The notes: generated by a model not told the origin, from the sequence alone. 64,000 nt of DNA from Siphonodentalium dalli (GCA_032622095.1 CP136067.1:92120707-92184706), one strand, 5' to 3'. Counted from the stretch's first letter, positions 12,466-23,962 are shown. A program made the numbers and translations.

Positions 12466-12469
12466 ACGT

Positions 12470-13135
12470 TATGCTATGTATTATTTATATTGTGATACTG
12501 TTTTTAATAATTCACTGATTATTGGTATACGGGACACCCTTAACTGCCTAGGTATGAGTAGTGTCTGGACCAACAAACACGTACCAAGCTTGAAAAGCTT
12601 CAATCGCACAACTTCCGGTAAGCTACGTGACATATACATTCAAGAATGGTGGGCAACAATATTGAAATCAAGCAAATTCGCATTTTATCGGATTATACAG
12701 TCAAATTTTGAACGAGAGAATTACCTATCCCTTGATGACAATAGAGCAGTTCAAAACACTTTAGCTTTCCGCACTAGAAACCACAAACTCCCTATAGAAC
12801 TCGGTGCTTGGACGAATACCGATTATTCCGACAGAATCTGCACTCTATGTAATCTCGAAATCGGCGATGAATATCACATGGTACTGAAGTGTAGGGAACT
12901 TGGCGAATTAAGAATAAAATATATAAAACCCTACTTCTATCAAAGACCAAACACTTATAAATTAGCCGCTCTATTTAACTCCCGAAATCATAAGACAGTT
13001 AAAATATGTCAGTATTTATTAGGAAGGTCCTTGAGATATTTAGGTCCCCTGAGGCTTACTACCAGCAGCTTGTCGAACTTAAACAGTGTAGGTAAAGTAT
13101 ATCGTCCACCCCATTTCTACGTGTATACCCTGTAA
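12470..13135 (+). pseudogene. LINE ORF2 C-terminal fragment
   Basis: The last ~220 residues of a LINE polyprotein. They lie downstream of the reverse transcriptase and carry the CCHC-type motif ICTLCNLEIGDEYHMVLKC, a pattern seen near the C terminus of several LINE clades. The stop is at 13133-13135, followed by a 3' UTR of about 85 bp and the AATTG tail. The open frame extends upstream into the host TIR element (to 12335), but that part is read-through and not coding. It is a different family from the LINE at 4463-9586, because the residues around the zinc knuckle differ. Confidence 0.8.
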
Positions 13136-13219
13136 TGATATATGCATTGTATTTATGTATACAACTCTTCTGTAATGTATATATTGACGATCTGAATAAA
13201 CTTAATTGAATTGAATTGA
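12470..13219 (+). mobile_element. 5'-truncated LINE with pentamer tail and TSD
   Basis: A LINE 3' fragment inserted in + orientation. It ends with AATAAACTTAATTG and the pentamer tail (AATTG)n at 13202-13219. A target site duplication of about 24 bp with one mismatch flanks it (12438-12462 against 13218-13242). The 5' end is truncated in the C-terminal coding region. Confidence 0.82.
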
Positions 13220-13269
13220 ACGAACGCAAGAGCTCGCACGTTTCATGTCCTAAACCAGCCGTAGTAAAC

Positions 13270-14071
13270 AGGTGCACGTGTGAAATATAAATGTAGTTTT
13301 TTGTAAACATAACTAGCTCTACGTACTCACCATCCGCGATTGACGATTGGTTTAAATTATGTTCTTCCATTAAAATAGCTTCTGCTTACGTAAATAATCC
13401 CCAGTTGTTTATTAACGGAAATACTACACACAGGAGATGCCACCTGCGTTGTGCATGCATACAATATGTCAATGTCGCCATAGTTCTATGCCTGTATATA
13501 TATAACGATAACTGATAGGTATTTACTTGTATACTATAGTATTGATGCTCACGAAGAATCACCGCGAACCACGGAAAATCGATGCAAAATACCGACAACT
13601 ATACACTATTTATAAATGTTTACGCCATTTCCATTTATTTTAAATATTGAAATTAATTATTACAACTAAATATTTATAATTGTCATGTTAGTTTGGTTCC
13701 TTATGTGTTGATTCAAAGTACCGTTTTTTTTCGCGGGGATTGGGAAATCTATATATTTGGAGAGGTTAAACAACTCATATTTCCATTTTTATTACGACCC
13801 CCCCCCCCCCCTGGCGGCCATCATGGATTTTTCAAAATGGCCACCAAAACATTTATATTCAACTAGACTAGTGTTCCATTGATTTGAGGTACCATATGGA
13901 CGTCCATAAAGAATACTTATCAGTTGAAAATGCTTCACTGACTGAGTTTAGAGGGACCTTTTTCACTTAACAAGCAGCTCAACGTTGCTCTCTGTTGTCC
14001 GTCTTGAATTTTCGAAATAGCCGCCGGGTACTATTTCCCATAGCAATTACATCAATAAGTACCGATGGCCA
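13270..14071. other. No recognised gene; poly-C tract
   Basis: Contains a run of about 13 C at 13799 followed by CTGGCGGCCATCATGG and CAAAATGGCCACC, a motif that partly recurs near 18656 (GGCGGCCATTTAAAAT). This suggests a dispersed repeat. No exon seen. Confidence 0.4.
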
Positions 14072-14512
14072 ATATGTGACCCGCCATATCAAATCCAGTC
14101 GCAAGTCGGGATTTTTTACCCTGTGCCAATGCATTCTCTTATATATGCGAGTCGACCATAGGTCGCCTCGCATATATAAGAAAATGCTATGGCCTCAGCC
14201 ATGGCCTAACAATTTTTTACAATTTTAATTATTTTTTCTTGTATTTAACAATTTTATAATTTCACCCATACAGAGCCCCAGACAAACATGAGCAGACGAC
14301 ACTCTTCTATATGCTTCTATATATGTGTGGGGCTCCCTGCAGGGTAATGGATGTTTTTTTATTTTTATGTCCTAAAAATTGTAAGAACATTTATTTAAAA
14401 AAAAAGGATAAAATATTGTTAGGCCAATGCATTCTCTTATATAAGAGAATGCATTGGCACAGGGTAAAAAAATCCCGACTTACGACTGGATTAGATATGG
14501 CGGGTCACATAT
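14072..14512. mobile_element. MITE with ATATGTGACCCGCC termini carrying the hairpin module
   Basis: 441 bp with near-perfect inverted repeats of about 85 bp. The ends are ATATGTGACCCGCC and GGCGGGTCACATAT; further in lie TCCAGTCG, GTCGGGATTTTTTACCCTGT and then the hairpin arm GCCAATGCATTCTCTTATAT. The hairpin is the same one found in the TTAA-flanked elements elsewhere in the window. A second palindrome-bearing insert sits in the middle. No coding capacity. Confidence 0.85.
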
Positions 14513-16121
14513 GGTAGCGACCATACAACCACCCGTTTTCGACCAACTGTCCCCAGAGGACTAAATCATAATCTCAATCGGCCAATCAAAGATAGTTCAA
14601 CCACACATGTCAGATTAATCGCTGTGGTCAATACTTTGGGGATGTTTTTAGAATTTTCGGTGAACTTGTTAATGAAACAGTACGGCGTCGCCGAGATCTG
14701 CCCCATTTGACCATTGTATACATTTATCAGATCTGAGTATCCCAATCACACAATGTTTCCTAAACCAGGTAGTGTCACTATTGATTAATGGGTTCAGAGA
14801 GGATGGTCTGTTTCAAGCTTTATTTGAGAGAAGACGAGTTACACATCGTTGTTCCTCCCCTATTTGACTTGGGAGGAACATTTGAACATATAATGAATAC
14901 TTCTCTATAAAGGACACCAACTGTGTAAATTTGGTCTTGCGATTTCCAACAGAAATGCCATTTTTTCCCTGTTAGTAATTGCTGCTAGAGAATATAACTT
15001 TCAGACCCCCTTCTAAATAATAATAAAATAATATTTTTGATTGATCAGCACATTTATGATAGATATGTGTATTTGAAAAATAGTATATAACACAAAATAA
15101 CAAAACAAAATTATATTATTGCACATGAGCAGCATGGCCTAGCTGGTCATTTTCCTGCTGTCCCTTAGTGATGGGTGCAATGTGAACATATGATCGTATT
15201 TACAATGTTATGCATTCTATTTGATATATGGATGGCCGGTTTGTGCATAATTTAATATCCAATATTGGCATTTTAATCGAGACTGAGTTGATGTTTAAAC
15301 AATGATGTCCAATAATAGTTGCGATTTTGGACAAGTTCGAACTATTGGGGTGGTTGCGCTAGTCCTGCATCATATTCACGGCCAATGCCGCGCGTGTGAC
15401 ACATGACTATATAGGATGCTCAGGGTGCTAACTGGAGTACATACTAATAGAGGTCAAAACTTAAACCTTGCTCAGAAGATTGAACCAAGTAGCAGTTTGC
15501 CTACTGTAAGTGTAGCATACTTTGGTTTCACGGGTAAACGATTGAGAATATATTCCTAGTGGTTCCAAAGAAAATAATGTTTTTAATGTGTTATTAAATT
15601 TACATTTTTTTTATTTTGTAATTAACTTAATTCCACACATTATGAATGTTTTGGTATGGTTTCTGAAAAAAAAACATGCTATAAGCTTATTGCTTCTTAA
15701 TTGACCCGCCTGTCTACTGATTACACTGAGAGGATATGTGAGCAGCTTCTTAAACAATTTCTGTTCGGTTAGTGGTGTCTTATTTTCCAAATAATGTTTG
15801 CGTCATCAACTTCCAAGTCTTTTCAGCACCCAATTGATTACACTTTTCTTGTTTGAATAGCACAAAGCACCACATACATGTAGCGTTCAGTGCGGTTAGT
15901 TGATTCTCATATTCAAAAACATATCTAAGGACATGTTCTCGAACATTTTAGGCTTCAGTTGATTCCACTGAGGACGAAGCTTTCTCGACCGAATAGAGCA
16001 AGCAGCGCCCGCAAATTATTACGCCACAAGGTGGTGTAAGCTGTTTTTCAGTTTTTGATAATCTATGGAGCAGTGAGCGAATACATTGTGGGAGAATAGG
16101 TTTTTGTATCTTGCTCAATCG
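14513..16121. other. No recognised gene
   Basis: Unique-looking sequence with a small hairpin at about 14848-14880 (GTTCCTCCC / GGGAGGAAC). At 15952-16006 lies a copy of a dispersed motif (TTGATTCCACTGAGGACG) that recurs at 17440 and, more diverged, at 17607. No exon could be supported. Confidence 0.4.
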
Positions 16122-16285
16122 TACCGATAGAATCACGTAAATGCTGACATTGTAAAGTTAACGGCACCGTAAATAATATGTTCTTGAAAATATAACTCAA
16201 ACATACCGATAGAGTCAGGACAGGCTGAAATTGTAAACTTAAAGTCACCGGTGTAATAATATGTTCTTGAAAATATAAATAATCT
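16122..16285. repeat. Two-copy tandem duplication, ~80 bp
   Basis: The stretch with ACCGATAGA, TTGTAAA and AATATGTTCTTGAAAATATA occurs twice (about 16122-16195 and 16205-16280). Non-coding. Confidence 0.7.
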
Positions 16286-16469
16286 GATAGCCTGAAAATA
16301 ATGTATAACCCATTGTGAACCCCTGGTGTAGTGAAGTGAATTATGGGTAATTTTAATTGGAGCGCGCATGTCTGTTCTGTTGTAGACTTGGATTAACCGC
16401 CATCTTTTATTTTCTGGTCATCAAGTCAAAATTGTATCGTATACACAATGTGTTTGTACCGATGGATGT

Positions 16470-16546
16470 ATCGCGACTCGACTCGTTTTCGTGGTCATAT
16501 AGGCCCTATATAACCTGTGACCACGAAAACGAGCAGAGTCGCGATA
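16470..16546. repeat. Palindrome, arms ~30 bp
   Basis: ATCGCGACTCGACTCGTTTT and its complement enclose a centre near GGCCCTATATAACC. The arms are almost complementary, so a compact foldback element is likely. Confidence 0.8.
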
Positions 16547-17917
16547 TCTGATAGAATTCCAGGAATTGTACATTCACTTCCAATAGTATAGATTCACTGC
16601 AATCGGCCGCGGAAATCCCAAAATTGTAGGCTACTTTCATTTTCAATAGGATTTTTCACTTTCACTTTTCACACGCAAAGCGACCTTTGTTGACACATAT
16701 ATATGGCACACTGGCAAAGTCCATGACAAATAGTTTATGTAGAATGCTTCTTTCGTTTAATTAAAGCTCACCTCGTTAAAACGCATGTCAATCGTATTTG
16801 TTTACAAATTGCATTGGGTGCGACGATTTGCAGTAGGTCCCGATTTGTGGAGCTCACTTTTCGGCAGTCCCCGAATTCGCGGAAGTCCCCTAAAATGGGC
16901 GATATATATAGATTTTAATGAGGGAACGGGTGCGTATATGTCAATTGATACGTATCTTAACAAATACCGACACGATCATCATAATAGAGGTCTGTTCTAT
17001 CAATTATATATGCGCCGAGTTCACTTGGTGCAAATCAAACGGCGATAAATATTCTCGTGTGCCAGAAGGACTCCTTAAAGTTGTGAATAAGATGAATATT
17101 TATTAGATGTTATTTAACAAGTCATTAGTTAGCGCCTATATTAGCGCTAACTAATGAATAATGAATAATATTTTATATTATAATTATATTATAATTTATA
17201 TTTATGGCTAATAATATGATCTTGGTGGCGTTACTATTTCTGACTATGGTTTTCTTGTTTATGTGTTGCATTCGGGTTTTCTAGGAGATAAAGTTATGAC
17301 TCGGGTGCGCTCGAATCGTTTGCTCACAGAAAAGAAACTCGCAATAAATTCAACGAGCATCGTAAGCCTTAGTTATTTGTCGAACAGTCGCTGACGTCAC
17401 CAGCTATCCATTGGCATGGTATCTAGCCATTTAAGGCTTCAATTGATTCCACCGAGGACGGGAGTTTCTCGTCTGAATAGCACAAGTATAGCACGACAGA
17501 ACATTCATTTTAAGTTAAACATACTTTTGTAAGGTCAGTGGATTTTCATTTTCCAAACAATGTTGTGCGTCAATACATATCAAGTGGCGTGTTCTCGAAA
17601 CATTTAAGCCCCACAATTGATTCGGCTGAGGACGGGAGATTCTTGGCTGAATAGAACAAGAGGCAACGCTCAACTTCTTTCTAAGGAAGCTTTCGGGAAT
17701 CAATATGATATATAGTTCTGACTCGAATGTGCTTGAGTCTTTTTTTCTCTTACAGAAACAAATCTCACAATAAAGTGGTTGTGTTTGTGTTTTATATGAA
17801 TTCAAGGTATATCAGAGTATAAACAGCGTTTTATTATCTGAACAATCTCTGACGTTGGTTCCCTGTCCTCATCTCTCGCGTCCGCAGCTACAGTGATGCC
17901 CTAATTAATCGACTCCA
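16547..17917. other. No recognised gene; dispersed motif copies
   Basis: Contains a second and third copy of the TTGATTCCACCGAGGACGGG type motif (17440-17490, 17607-17660), each followed by a CTGAATAG-ACAAG block and near a TTTTCCAAACAATGTT block. This is probably an old dispersed repeat. Short open frames have no domain support. Confidence 0.4.
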
Positions 17918-17998
17918 TAACCACAGCAGAATTATGGGTAATTTTTTTTTCAGGATTTAGTCGGAAATATGGTTTGTTGCCATTCATCGGAAAGCTCT
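17918..17998. repeat. Single arm of the 19278 palindrome family
   Basis: TAACCACAGCAGAATTATGG, CAGGATTTAGTCGGAAATATG and CATTCATCGGAAAGC match the left arm of the palindrome at 19278-19438. The right arm is missing. Confidence 0.8.
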
Positions 17999-17999
17999 C

Positions 18000-18690
18000 C
18001 CCGTATGACATTGGTAATCTAAAATTGGAAAGAAAACGGTTGTGGGCTATTGCGAAATATGTGAATTTATGGGCAGGTGAATGTAGAATTACCTGTCGCA
18101 AATACACATTCAATGAAATGACATTGACTTTACTGGGTAACCGTAACAACTCCGCCTCTTGCAGTTTAGATCACAAAGTGGGCAACCACTTGCAGTACCA
18201 ACATACCTACTAATATCAAACAATACAAATTAATTTCACAGAAATGGGATATTTTCTGTTTTCTCCAGTGTTCAAATACCGTTGCAACGGAAACCAGATT
18301 TACGGCTTACCAGTGTTATGTTGTCCGGGAAGCCCCATAAAAAAGGAATTCGCTTGGTGCAACGAACTTGTTCCAAGTTTCATTCTGAACATAGTCCGAC
18401 TATTCACGAGTTTATGTTAATCCACTGGACTGCTATTATGAATTTGAGCTACCACGCTTAGTGTTGTGACGCTGGGCGGGTGCATTTGAGGACAAAACCA
18501 GCATTTTTGAGCTGCTTGTTATGCGAAAATGTTACAACTCTACCCAACTCATTCGGTGATACATTTTCAATTGATAAGTATAATATCCTTTATTGGAGCA
18601 TATATATCCATAGTATATTTCCGAACAAAGGAAAACCAGGTTAATATTATGTTTTTGGCGGCCATTTAAAATAAAATCCAAGATGGTCAC
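18000..18690. other. No recognised gene
   Basis: Nothing identifiable except a GGCGGCCATTT stretch near 18657 that resembles the one at 13815. Confidence 0.35.
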
Positions 18691-18699
18691 CAGGAGGTG

Positions 18700-19074
18700 T
18701 CGTAAAACAATGAAAAGGCATTCTAAAAATGATAAAAATGTTAAAGAATTAAGAAAATATGATAATAATTGATTAAGAATGTAAGAAAAAATGATAAAAT
18801 TGTTAAAGAATGTAAGAAAAAATGATAAAAATGATAACATTGTTCAAGAAATTAAGCAAAAATGATAAAAATTGTTATAGAATGTAAGAACAAATTATAA
18901 AAAATGATTTATATTGTTAAAGAATGTAAGAAAAAATGATAACAATTGTTGAATAATGTAAGAGAAATTGATAATAAAATGATAAAAATTTGTTAGGCCA
19001 ATGCATACTCTTATATATGCGAGGCGCCATATGGTCGACTCGCATATATAAGAGAATACATTGGCACAGGGAAA
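18700..19074. mobile_element. Solo hairpin module with AT-rich spacer
   Basis: Many copies of an AAAGAATGTAAGAAAAAATG unit (18730-18975), the type that separates the two hairpins in the TTAA elements, lead into one full hairpin at 18986-19060 that ends CATTGGCACAGGG. No TTAA-type outer ends are present, so the module stands alone here, or its left hairpin has been lost. Confidence 0.7.
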
Positions 19075-19277
19075 TTTAATGTTGAGCCAGCGCAGCTCCC
19101 ACCATGAAAGGATTAATGACTGCGAAAATTACAATATGTGGAATGGTAGACCTGTGCAATGAGATACCCGTTGCACAATTATATAGAAGATTATCGGTGA
19201 TTACCGGCGATCCATAGTGTGTCCTGGTGATTCATGGTCGTATGGTGAAACTTGGATAAAACTGCCACCATGACTCC

Positions 19278-19438
19278 TTAACCACAGTAGAATTATAGGT
19301 AACTTTTCAGGATTTAGTCGGAAATATGGCTTGTTGCCATTCATCGGAAAGCACTCAGCGAGAGCTTTCCGATGAATGGCAACAAGCCATATTGTCGACT
19401 AAATCCTGAAAAGTTACCCATAATTCTACAGTGGTTAA
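19278..19438. repeat. Near-perfect palindrome, arms ~75 bp
   Basis: TTAACCACAGTAGAATTAT at the left pairs with ATAATTCTACAGTGGTTAA at the right, with a short centre (CACTCAGCGAGAG) between. It is a foldback-type element. A related single arm occurs at 17918. To its right, at 19440-19515, a diverged piece of the A-core repeat follows (TCACCGTGAATCACTCT). Confidence 0.85.
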
Positions 19439-19790
19439 ATGCTGATTAGCGCTGGCTAATCCTCGCCACTCAAGATTTTCACCGTGAATCACTCTCCGAA
19501 AAAAATTAAGCAGGTTTGACTTTTTAATTTTAACTGCCCGTTTGAAAACCCCGTTTCTTCGATTTGATTAACACATTCAAAGTCCACGACAACCATCGTG
19601 GAAGATATATTATATGTCTCAAATACACGAAACCAATGTTAAAACATATTTAAACTAATAAACTAAAAAACTAAACAAAATAATTAATGAACATGACTGA
19701 TTTATTGCGGTGCAACAACAATGTTAATGAAGTACATAATTTATTATACACGTTCATCGCTAGAGTGTATAAATTTTTGTTTCACGACAG

Positions 19791-19935
19791 GTGCCATGCG
19801 ATATCTATACTCCGAACGGGTGGCTGGTTCTTCTGACAAGCTGGAATGCTGCCGGCTTATCGGAATGGAGCTTGGACGTATCACGGACGCTGCAAAGGTG
19901 GTTGATCTCACGACCTACTACCCTCAGGCTATAGG
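19791..19935 (+). CDS. C-type lectin-like gene, exon encoding N-terminal half of the domain
   Basis: Internal exon, 145 bp. The acceptor is TTTGTTTCACGACAG and the donor GTAAAT at 19936. It enters in phase 1 and leaves in phase 2, which fits the exon at 22688. It encodes AMRYLYSERVAGSS..., then a cysteine-bearing helix region (DKLECCRLIGMELGRITDA) of the type found in C-type lectin-like domains, where a residue pattern like C-x-x-x-G-x-x-L-x-x-I precedes the loop region. These domains are usually extracellular and bind sugars or proteins. No initiator or signal peptide is encoded here, so at least one upstream exon is missing from what I could find. An alternative is a pseudogene, but clean phases and an absence of stops argue against it. 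Confidence 0.72.
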
Positions 19936-20406
19936 GTAAATACAATTTGAAATGGCCATTTCAATCTAAACAAATGGACTGAAAGTAGAATAAAGTTCAA
20001 ATTTTGGTTAACAAACGACATTATTTACACCAGTTATTCGTTGGAAACTAATATATCAGAACACTTTCAATCTGGAATTTCCCACCACCATTCATTCAAG
20101 GCTATTCAAGAATGAAATTTCAAAACTTTTGAAAATTATGACGAAAGTAGGGAGACAATACACCCGAAACAACATGCCGTCAAATATTATTAGAAAAAAG
20201 TATTGAAAGAATTGCTAACTCCTCCAAAATGCAAACGTTTAATTCAGGGATCTCTTCATGTCTGGGGAAATGGTGATAGCGGGTGCTGAGCCCTAACTTT
20301 AGGCAAAATTTCATGCCTGACCCAACATTATTCAGAAATTTCAAAGTAAAACAGGTTGTTTTTATACAAAAAGTCGAATATTTTCATACACTGGGTCAAA
20401 TTGGTG

Positions 20407-20490
20407 GTCTTAAATGGTCATCATTGAAAAATGTCCAATAATAGTGGTTTGTTGTCCAATCATAATGGTCTGTTGTCGAATCATATTGGC
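20407..20490. repeat. Short ~24-bp tandem repeat
   Basis: About 3.5 imperfect units of TCCAATCATAATGGTCTGTTG type, within intron 1 of the lectin gene. Confidence 0.65.
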
Positions 20491-20807
20491 TTGTTGGTTG
20501 TAAATTGCTAACAGTTTGAAGCTTAAGGTACCACGGTATTCGATCAGTTGCAAACTCAAAGTCGGAGTCCCCAAATGCAGAGCATCTAGCCATGTCACTG
20601 CTTCTGCGTGAACGCCTGCGAGTTGTACTGGTGAGTGGTACTGGTGACTACTTAACTCCAGCCACAGATGGGGCCATCTCATAGTATACCCAACCAAAAA
20701 TATAATAAAATAATTAATATGAGCCAAGAATGAGAGTTAAACACACTCACGCACACAAATAACCACGAATAACAAGCTGATAATCATAGCGAAAACGAGC
20801 CACAAGC

Positions 20808-21207
20808 TTAAACCATTTACCCAACAGAAGGGCCCTGTGCCAATGCATTCTCTTATATATGCGAGTCGACCATAGGTCGCCTCGCATATATAAGAGAATG
20901 CATTGGCTTAACACATTAAAAATTATAAAATTGTTAAAGAATGTAAGAAAAAATGTTAAAAAGTGTTAAAAAAAGATTTATTTTAGGCCAATGCATTCTC
21001 TTATATATGCGAGGCGACCTATGGTCGACTCGCATATATAAGAGAATGCATTGGCACAGGGCTAACTGTAACTATCACAATGTGGTCAAGGAGCCGGTTC
21101 CAATGATACCCATATTTGTATGGTTCTATTGAGACAGACCGAAGATATTTTAGGCTGTTGAAGCTTTATTTGGCCGGTTTTGGCCGGTTTGTTGGGTAAA
21201 GGGTTAA
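20808..21207 (+). mobile_element. TTAA-flanked two-hairpin MITE, copy 1
   Basis: 400 bp counting both TTAA sites. The right end is GTTGGGTAAAGGG-TTAA; the left end is diverged (TTAA-ACCATTTACCCAACAG). The interior holds two long hairpins (20832-20908 and 20986-21060) separated by an AAATTATAAAATTG spacer, then GGAGCCGGTTCCAATGATA, AGACAGACCGAAGATATTTT and a right flank ending in GGCCGGTTTGTTGGG. TTAA target sites with CCC-type ends are typical of piggyBac-like transposons, so it is probably a non-autonomous relative. It lies in intron 1 of the lectin gene. Confidence 0.8.
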
Positions 21208-21849
21208 ACCATTTACCAACTTTCATTATAATTACCTTGTATGTACACATTGCACAATGTATTTTGCACTCTTCTCTGACTCCAATTCAATCTCTTGTTG
21301 CATAATTATGTTCTGTTAATATAGTAGGAGATGGCTTATACAATGGCTAGATTTAGTAACAGTCTCCCATCAGCCATTTATATACTAAATGGATTCCGGT
21401 TTTCAGGGAAAGTAAGCGAACGAAAAGTACAGAAGGATGCGTGTACAAACTATGGTCGTTTTTAAAACTTATAATCTGAACATTTTGTAGCGACTAAGGT
21501 TTTCGATCTCTAAATGATTATATTTGTTTTTAACTTTCGAATCCACTGTGTTTAACTTTCGAATCTATTTAAAATTGCTTCAGGAATTACAATTTGTCAC
21601 GTGGCAGTCAACGCACACATGGACAAACTCACATTCAAACATTTCGTTCTGATTAATTATCTGTATTGCCTTCCAGAGAACAACAGTAGCCAAAATCAAA
21701 TACAAGTGTATCATTACTTTTTACCTCCAAAATTACAAATGATAGCTATTATATTAGCACTCGAGCCAATCGTATCAAACATGCATTATGTAGTGACATT
21801 CTTTAAATACAAATTTCCTCAGCCAAGAGCCAACCTCGACCCAGCCCGA

Positions 21850-22036
21850 TAATCTCCGGAATGCACTACATATTATATATCTCAGAACTAATCACCGTAA
21901 ATACGTTTGTATCGTCATCTTGATTTCATGTGTGTTGTAATATTGTGTTGGGAGAGGGGCTTCATAAGTTGCACAAATTTGTGCCCCAATCCCTTTTGTA
22001 TATTATGCAAATAAAATATGTTTCAAGTCAAGTCAA
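21850..22036 (+). mobile_element. Probable LINE 3' UTR fragment
   Basis: The 3' portion reads TATTATGCAAATAAAATATG followed by the pentamer tail TTTCAAGTCAAGTCAA, the structure of a LINE 3' end. No coding part is identified with confidence; an open frame at 21601-21852 lies just upstream but shows no LINE motif. Confidence 0.5.
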
Positions 22037-22097
22037 CATTTCCTTATATTAATCACACTCATCAATCGGTAATTAGTATATAAAGGGCTAATACATA

Positions 22098-22610
22098 CAG
22101 GGTTCACGCTGTCATATAAATGATCAAAAATATTTCATTTGGCCAAACTTTTGGCAAAAATTTATTTTACCCCAAAATCGGAAATCTAATAAAAAAACCC
22201 AAATTATTTTTGTAAAAGGAGCGGCATGAGAATCAAATTTATGGTATCATCATCTGCTAATTGATTAATTAATTATGTGAAACCGCTTAATGGATAACAA
22301 AATGCAATCATGCGCTATCAGCCACATGTTATAAAAGAGTAATGATGATTAACACTAATGAATCCTTTGTCTGTCATAAGGCTGAATGGTAGATGGTGGG
22401 TAGTGGTATATTGTCAGGTAACAATGGTGGTGTTAAAGAAGTCTAGACACGGTATTTGAAGATATGGACATAATTATATAGAATGTTAGATGATAAGTAT
22501 TCATTACTCGTGAGACCAGAATATGAGGATTAATTTGGCCAAAAGTGTTTTTATTTGGGAAAAGAAAAAAAAAATTGGCCAAATGATTTTTCGGCCAAGC
22601 GTGAACACTG
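22098..22610. mobile_element. hAT-like MITE
   Basis: 513 bp. The ends CAGGGTTCACGCT and AGCGTGAACACTG are imperfect inverted repeats, continued inward by CATTTGGCCAAA and TTTGGCCAAA blocks. The flanks AATACATA and AATACATG make an 8-bp duplication with one mismatch. CAG-type ends plus an 8-bp duplication are the hallmark of hAT elements. No transposase. The right end is only 77 bp upstream of the exon at 22688, so the branch point and polypyrimidine tract of that intron lie immediately next to the insertion. Confidence 0.8.
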
Positions 22611-22687
22611 AATACATGTGAGTATACGTGACTTGGATACATGTTTTCGGTGGTTGTCATTTTCTGGGATAATTTTTATGTTTCCAG

Positions 22688-22932
22688 AGCCTCCAACATG
22701 GCAGCCGTTTTTACTGGAATGATTTACAATGCCGCCACTGACGATTTCCGTTGGTATGACGACATGACGGTTGCTGATACGTCTGGGGTCAACTGGTGTA
22801 GCGGTCAGCCCGATCGGTCATGGGCGCCAATAGGTGACGTCAACATCGACGCCGACGCGAACGGAACTGTCTGTTTCCAAGTTGGTACAGGAGACCAACT
22901 GATTGGCTTCATGTGCGAGAGAATAGCAGTAG
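22688..22932 (+). CDS. C-type lectin-like gene, exon encoding C-terminal half of the domain
   Basis: Internal exon, 245 bp. The acceptor is TTTTTATGTTTCCAG and the donor AG/GTACGT. Phase 2 in and phase 1 out agree with its neighbours. It encodes FTGMIYNAATDDFRWYDDMT, then a loop with NWCSGQPDRSW, and ends with TVCFQ...LIGFMCER. The W-x-x-GQPD loop, the following Cys and the terminal F-x-C-E are classical C-type lectin features. A QPD triplet in that loop is the galactose-type signature in canonical lectins, but the usual WND calcium motif is not evident, so sugar binding is uncertain. One Cys sits before GQPD instead of after it, so the inner disulphide may be rearranged. Confidence 0.82.
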
Positions 22933-23822
22933 GTACGTTGGATAAAATTAGTGTGGCCATTGTCAAGGATTAACCCGTTCTATACTAAATGAAATTTCCT
23001 TTTCAGTTAGTGTAAACAATATGCTATTCTCAAGAACTAGCACCTATAAGACATAATATAACTACATTATCAGTAAGCCAACGGCTTATAGGTGGCCATT
23101 TCCTTGGTATATACATTGCATCATGGTTTGATTGCGACTCGATGATGAATTGCCTTTTCCACAAACACCCGCAAGATAGCCCGTGGCCAATTGCTGCATG
23201 TCCGCCCCACACACAATCACACCTCTGGCATGCATGAGTATACGAGGGCACAATTTTGTTCAGGCTTTTGGTTCGCGTCTTACAGTTCATATCCATATTA
23301 TGTCAGTTAATCGTCTGGTATTGTCGATGAACTTTTGTCCGGCGATGAATATGTCGGCATTTTTGGTATAAGATATATCGATAGAACCATACGTTAATAT
23401 TTTGATATCCAAGATTAGATTAGCCAAACAACGGATTCTTTCACGCTCGAATATTAGACAGTGGAGTAAGAAGTGCTAGTCAGTTAAAAAATGTACTTTC
23501 GGTGGTCTATTATTTGGAGGGATGTTAAGGTGATAAAAGCAGACGGCAGATAAATATAAACGCAGAAGGGGCCCTAAGTATTGAGGGAAATGTTCAAATA
23601 ATAAGTTCAACAATCGACCTTCGTTCGTTGAACTTATTTTATCACATAATTTGGCCATAAAAGCAGTTTCATAATTATCGGTAATAGACACGTTTAATAT
23701 CAGCGCGTGCGATGACGTCACGGCGTTCTTCAGATAACTTGCGATCGCTGTAGTGTATGATTGTTGTTTTCGATGAATATTTCGCGTTGCTTCGGGTTTA
23801 TTTGATCATGTGATAAAAGGTA

Positions 23823-23962
23823 TCTCACACTCGTCCTATTTTATACGTAATTTATCAACCTCGTCCTCTAAATTCTATTTGAGCCTCGGTAAACCTCGGC
23901 TCAAATCGAATTTAGTGAACTCGGTTGATAAATTCCGTATAAAATAGGAACTCATGTGAGAT
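23823..23962. repeat. Palindrome, arms ~65 bp, in lectin intron 2
   Basis: TCTCACACTCGTCCTATTTTATAC is mirrored by GTATAAAATAGGAACTCATG and GTGAGAT. The centre is GAGCCTCGGTAAACCTCGGCTC. Foldback element; no coding. Confidence 0.85.

Larger units (their letters stand above)
12325..13269. mobile_element. Small TIR element split by a LINE
   Basis: Inverted arms of about 27 bp (12325-12353 and 13244-13269) share TACGG, GCTGGTTTAG and ACATG. Between them lie repeats of GAACGCAAGAGCTCGCACGT and an inserted LINE. Without the LINE the element would be only about 200 bp. Its body is rich in self-complementary words (GAGCTC, CGTTCGAACG). Confidence 0.65.

Noticed and set aside
12335-12469. N-terminal extension of the LINE C-terminal frame
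   Set aside because: It crosses the LINE 5' truncation into the GAACG repeat of the host element, so it is chance read-through.
17974-18213. Possible upstream exon of the lectin gene
   Set aside because: The frame starts in a palindrome arm, has no signal peptide or domain, and no donor with the phase needed to join 19791.
20828-20917. Hairpins as transcription terminators or structured RNA genes
   Set aside because: They recur as fixed parts of MITEs, differ in loop, and lie in introns and intergenic DNA without any consistent relation to gene ends.
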